Shown: piece by piece, positions 5,414 through 6,360 of the stretch | How positions within the stretch are numbered: position 1 is the first letter of the stretch | Layout of the letters: every line of letters begins with the position of its first letter | Assembly: GCA_024279075.1 (NCBI GenBank) | Contig: JAJRRX010000474.1 | Location: 1 to 6,360 of the forward strand | From: Alphaproteobacteria bacterium | Lineage (GTDB): Bacteria > Pseudomonadota > Alphaproteobacteria > Rhodobacterales > Rhodobacteraceae | Direction of reading: 5' to 3' | Length of the DNA stretch: 6,360 bases | Program-made: the position numbers and the translations under genes | The notes under the pieces: generated by a model | Told to the model about the DNA's origin: nothing | The model's database searches: none | The model's input: the letters and a program-made list of their open reading frames with translations, nothing else

Positions 5414-6360
5414 TGGACGTATTTGCAAATCTTTCGCTTGGGTTCTCCATTGCGCTTTCGCCTTACACGCTGATGCTGGCGGTTGCGGGCTGCTTTATAG
5501 GCACCATTATTGGTGCGCTGCCCGGGCTTGGGCCTTCTAACGGCGTGGCGATCCTGATCCCCATCACCTTCACCCTCGGGCTTGATGCGACTTCGGCCTT
5601 GGTGCTGATGACGTCCGTGTATTACGGGGCGATGTATGGGGGGCGGATTAGCTCGATTCTGCTCAATATTCCGGGGGACGAACCGGCGCTGATGACAACG
5701 CTGGACGGCTACCCGATGGCCAAAGCGGGCCGCGCGGGCGATGCGCTGGTGCTTTCTGGTGTTGCTTCCTTTGTGGGAGCCTTGCTGGCCACCATTGGGC
5801 TTATTTTCTTGGCGCCTCTGCTTTCGCGCGTGGCCTATAGCTTTGGTCAAGCCGAGTATTTTGCGCTGTATTTGTTGGCTTTTGCCACCCTTGGCGGCAT
5901 GGCGAGCAACAACCAGGCCAAATCGGCGATTGCGGCCTGCATTGGCCTTGGCATCGCTATGATAGGCTATGATTCGCGCGGTATGCCCCGCCTGACGGGG
6001 GGTAATTTGCACCTGTATGACGGCATTGATTTCCTTGTCGCGATTGTGGGCTTGTTTGCCATTGCCGAGGTGTTTTTCTTTATTGAGAGCCACGGTAAAA
6101 GCAGCTCTATCGGGGTGAAGCTGGATAAGGTGCGCATTCCGTGGAAGGATATTTACGCCACCCGCTGGACCATGCTGCGTAGCTCGTTTGTTGGCTTTAT
6201 CGCAGGGATTCTCCCCGGGGCAGGGGCCTCGCTCGGCAGCTTTATGGCCTATATGACCGAGAAATCTATTGCGGGTAAAGACGGTGGTTTTGGCACGGGC
6301 GTGCCCAAGGGCGTGGCCGCACCCGAGGCCGGAAATAACGCAGCGGCAGGCGGCGCGCTG
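5413..6360 (+). CDS. tctA: TTT-family large membrane permease TctA (5' part)
   Basis: The reading frame opens at ATG 5413, overlapping the tctB TAA, and stays open for 316 codons to the window edge. TctA proteins are about 500 residues, so roughly the first 60 percent is present. It is the main membrane pore of the proton- or sodium-coupled carboxylate importer. Visible signatures are GALPGLGPSNGVAILIP (34-50), GGRISSILLNIPGDEPA (76-92) followed by DGYPMAKAGRAGDAL (98-112), and the second-half counterpart GILPGAGASLGSFMAY (265-280) with VAAPEAGNNAAAGGAL at the edge. The two PGxG loops mark the internal duplication of this family. Multiple hydrophobic helices lie between them. No frameshift or premature stop is seen. 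A GGATGGGA sequence just before the start may help ribosome binding, but coupling to tctB is more likely. Confidence 0.95.
   Translation, partial: MDVFANLSLGFSIALSPYTLMLAVAGCFIGTIIGALPGLGPSNGVAILIPITFTLGLDATSALVLMTSVYYGAMYGGRISSILLNIPGDEPALMTTLDGYPMAKAGRAGDALVLSGVASFVGALLATIGLIFLAPLLSRVAYSFGQAEYFALYLLAFATLGGMASNNQAKSAIAACIGLGIAMIGYDSRGMPRLTGGNLHLYDGIDFLVAIVGLFAIAEVFFFIESHGKSSSIGVKLDKVRIPWKDIYATRWTMLRSSFVGFIAGILPGAGASLGSFMAYMTEKSIAGKDGGFGTGVPKGVAAPEAGNNAAAGGAL

Noticed and set aside
5284..6093. 269-codon minus-strand frame opposite tctB/tctA
   Set aside because: It is highly basic and low in hydrophobic content, lacks recognisable motifs, and lies opposite a clear TctA reading frame; it is an antisense shadow.
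1..6360. CRISPR array, insertion sequence or anti-phage system
   Set aside because: No regularly spaced repeats, transposase, terminal inverted repeats or defence-type domains were seen; the coding space is filled by transporter and signalling genes.

Overview
The window looks like chromosomal DNA from an alphaproteobacterium, probably a Rhodobacterales/roseobacter-type organism. This rests on moderately high GC, alphaproteobacterial-style protein sequences and gene arrangement. It is an inference by recognition; no database search was run.

Layout. Bases 1-147 hold what may be the last codons of an upstream gene, then a non-coding leader with two small inverted repeats. Bases 148-729 (+) encode a small exported protein of unknown function, followed by a tRNA-Arg with anticodon CCT (767-843, +). 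Converging on the tRNA from the right is a tightly overlapping minus-strand operon (3881 down to 881): an OmpR/TctD-type response regulator, a TctE-type sensor histidine kinase, and a periplasmic solute-binding protein of the iron-ABC-transporter type with no permease or ATPase beside it. Divergent from it, across a 123-bp intergenic region, is a tripartite tricarboxylate transporter (TTT) operon, tctC-tctB-tctA (4005 to beyond the right edge). TctA is cut by the window end after 316 codons.

How the parts fit together. TctC should capture a carboxylate (citrate or a related acid; the ligand cannot be read from sequence) in the periplasm and deliver it to the TctA/TctB membrane pair. The divergent two-component operon most likely controls this transporter. 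The orphan solute-binding protein encoded with the kinase may be a periplasmic co-sensor, as in the Salmonella PgtC/PgtB/PgtA arrangement. The shared intergenic region has a perfect 9-bp direct repeat (TGACAGGTT) with 11-bp periodicity, the typical layout of an OmpR-family operator, and is the best candidate for the regulator's binding site.

Most of the locus belongs to known families. The most interesting points are the proposed three-protein sensing module, the operator-like repeats, an Arg next to the phospho-acceptor His of the kinase, and an A-C mismatch in the T-stem of the tRNA.
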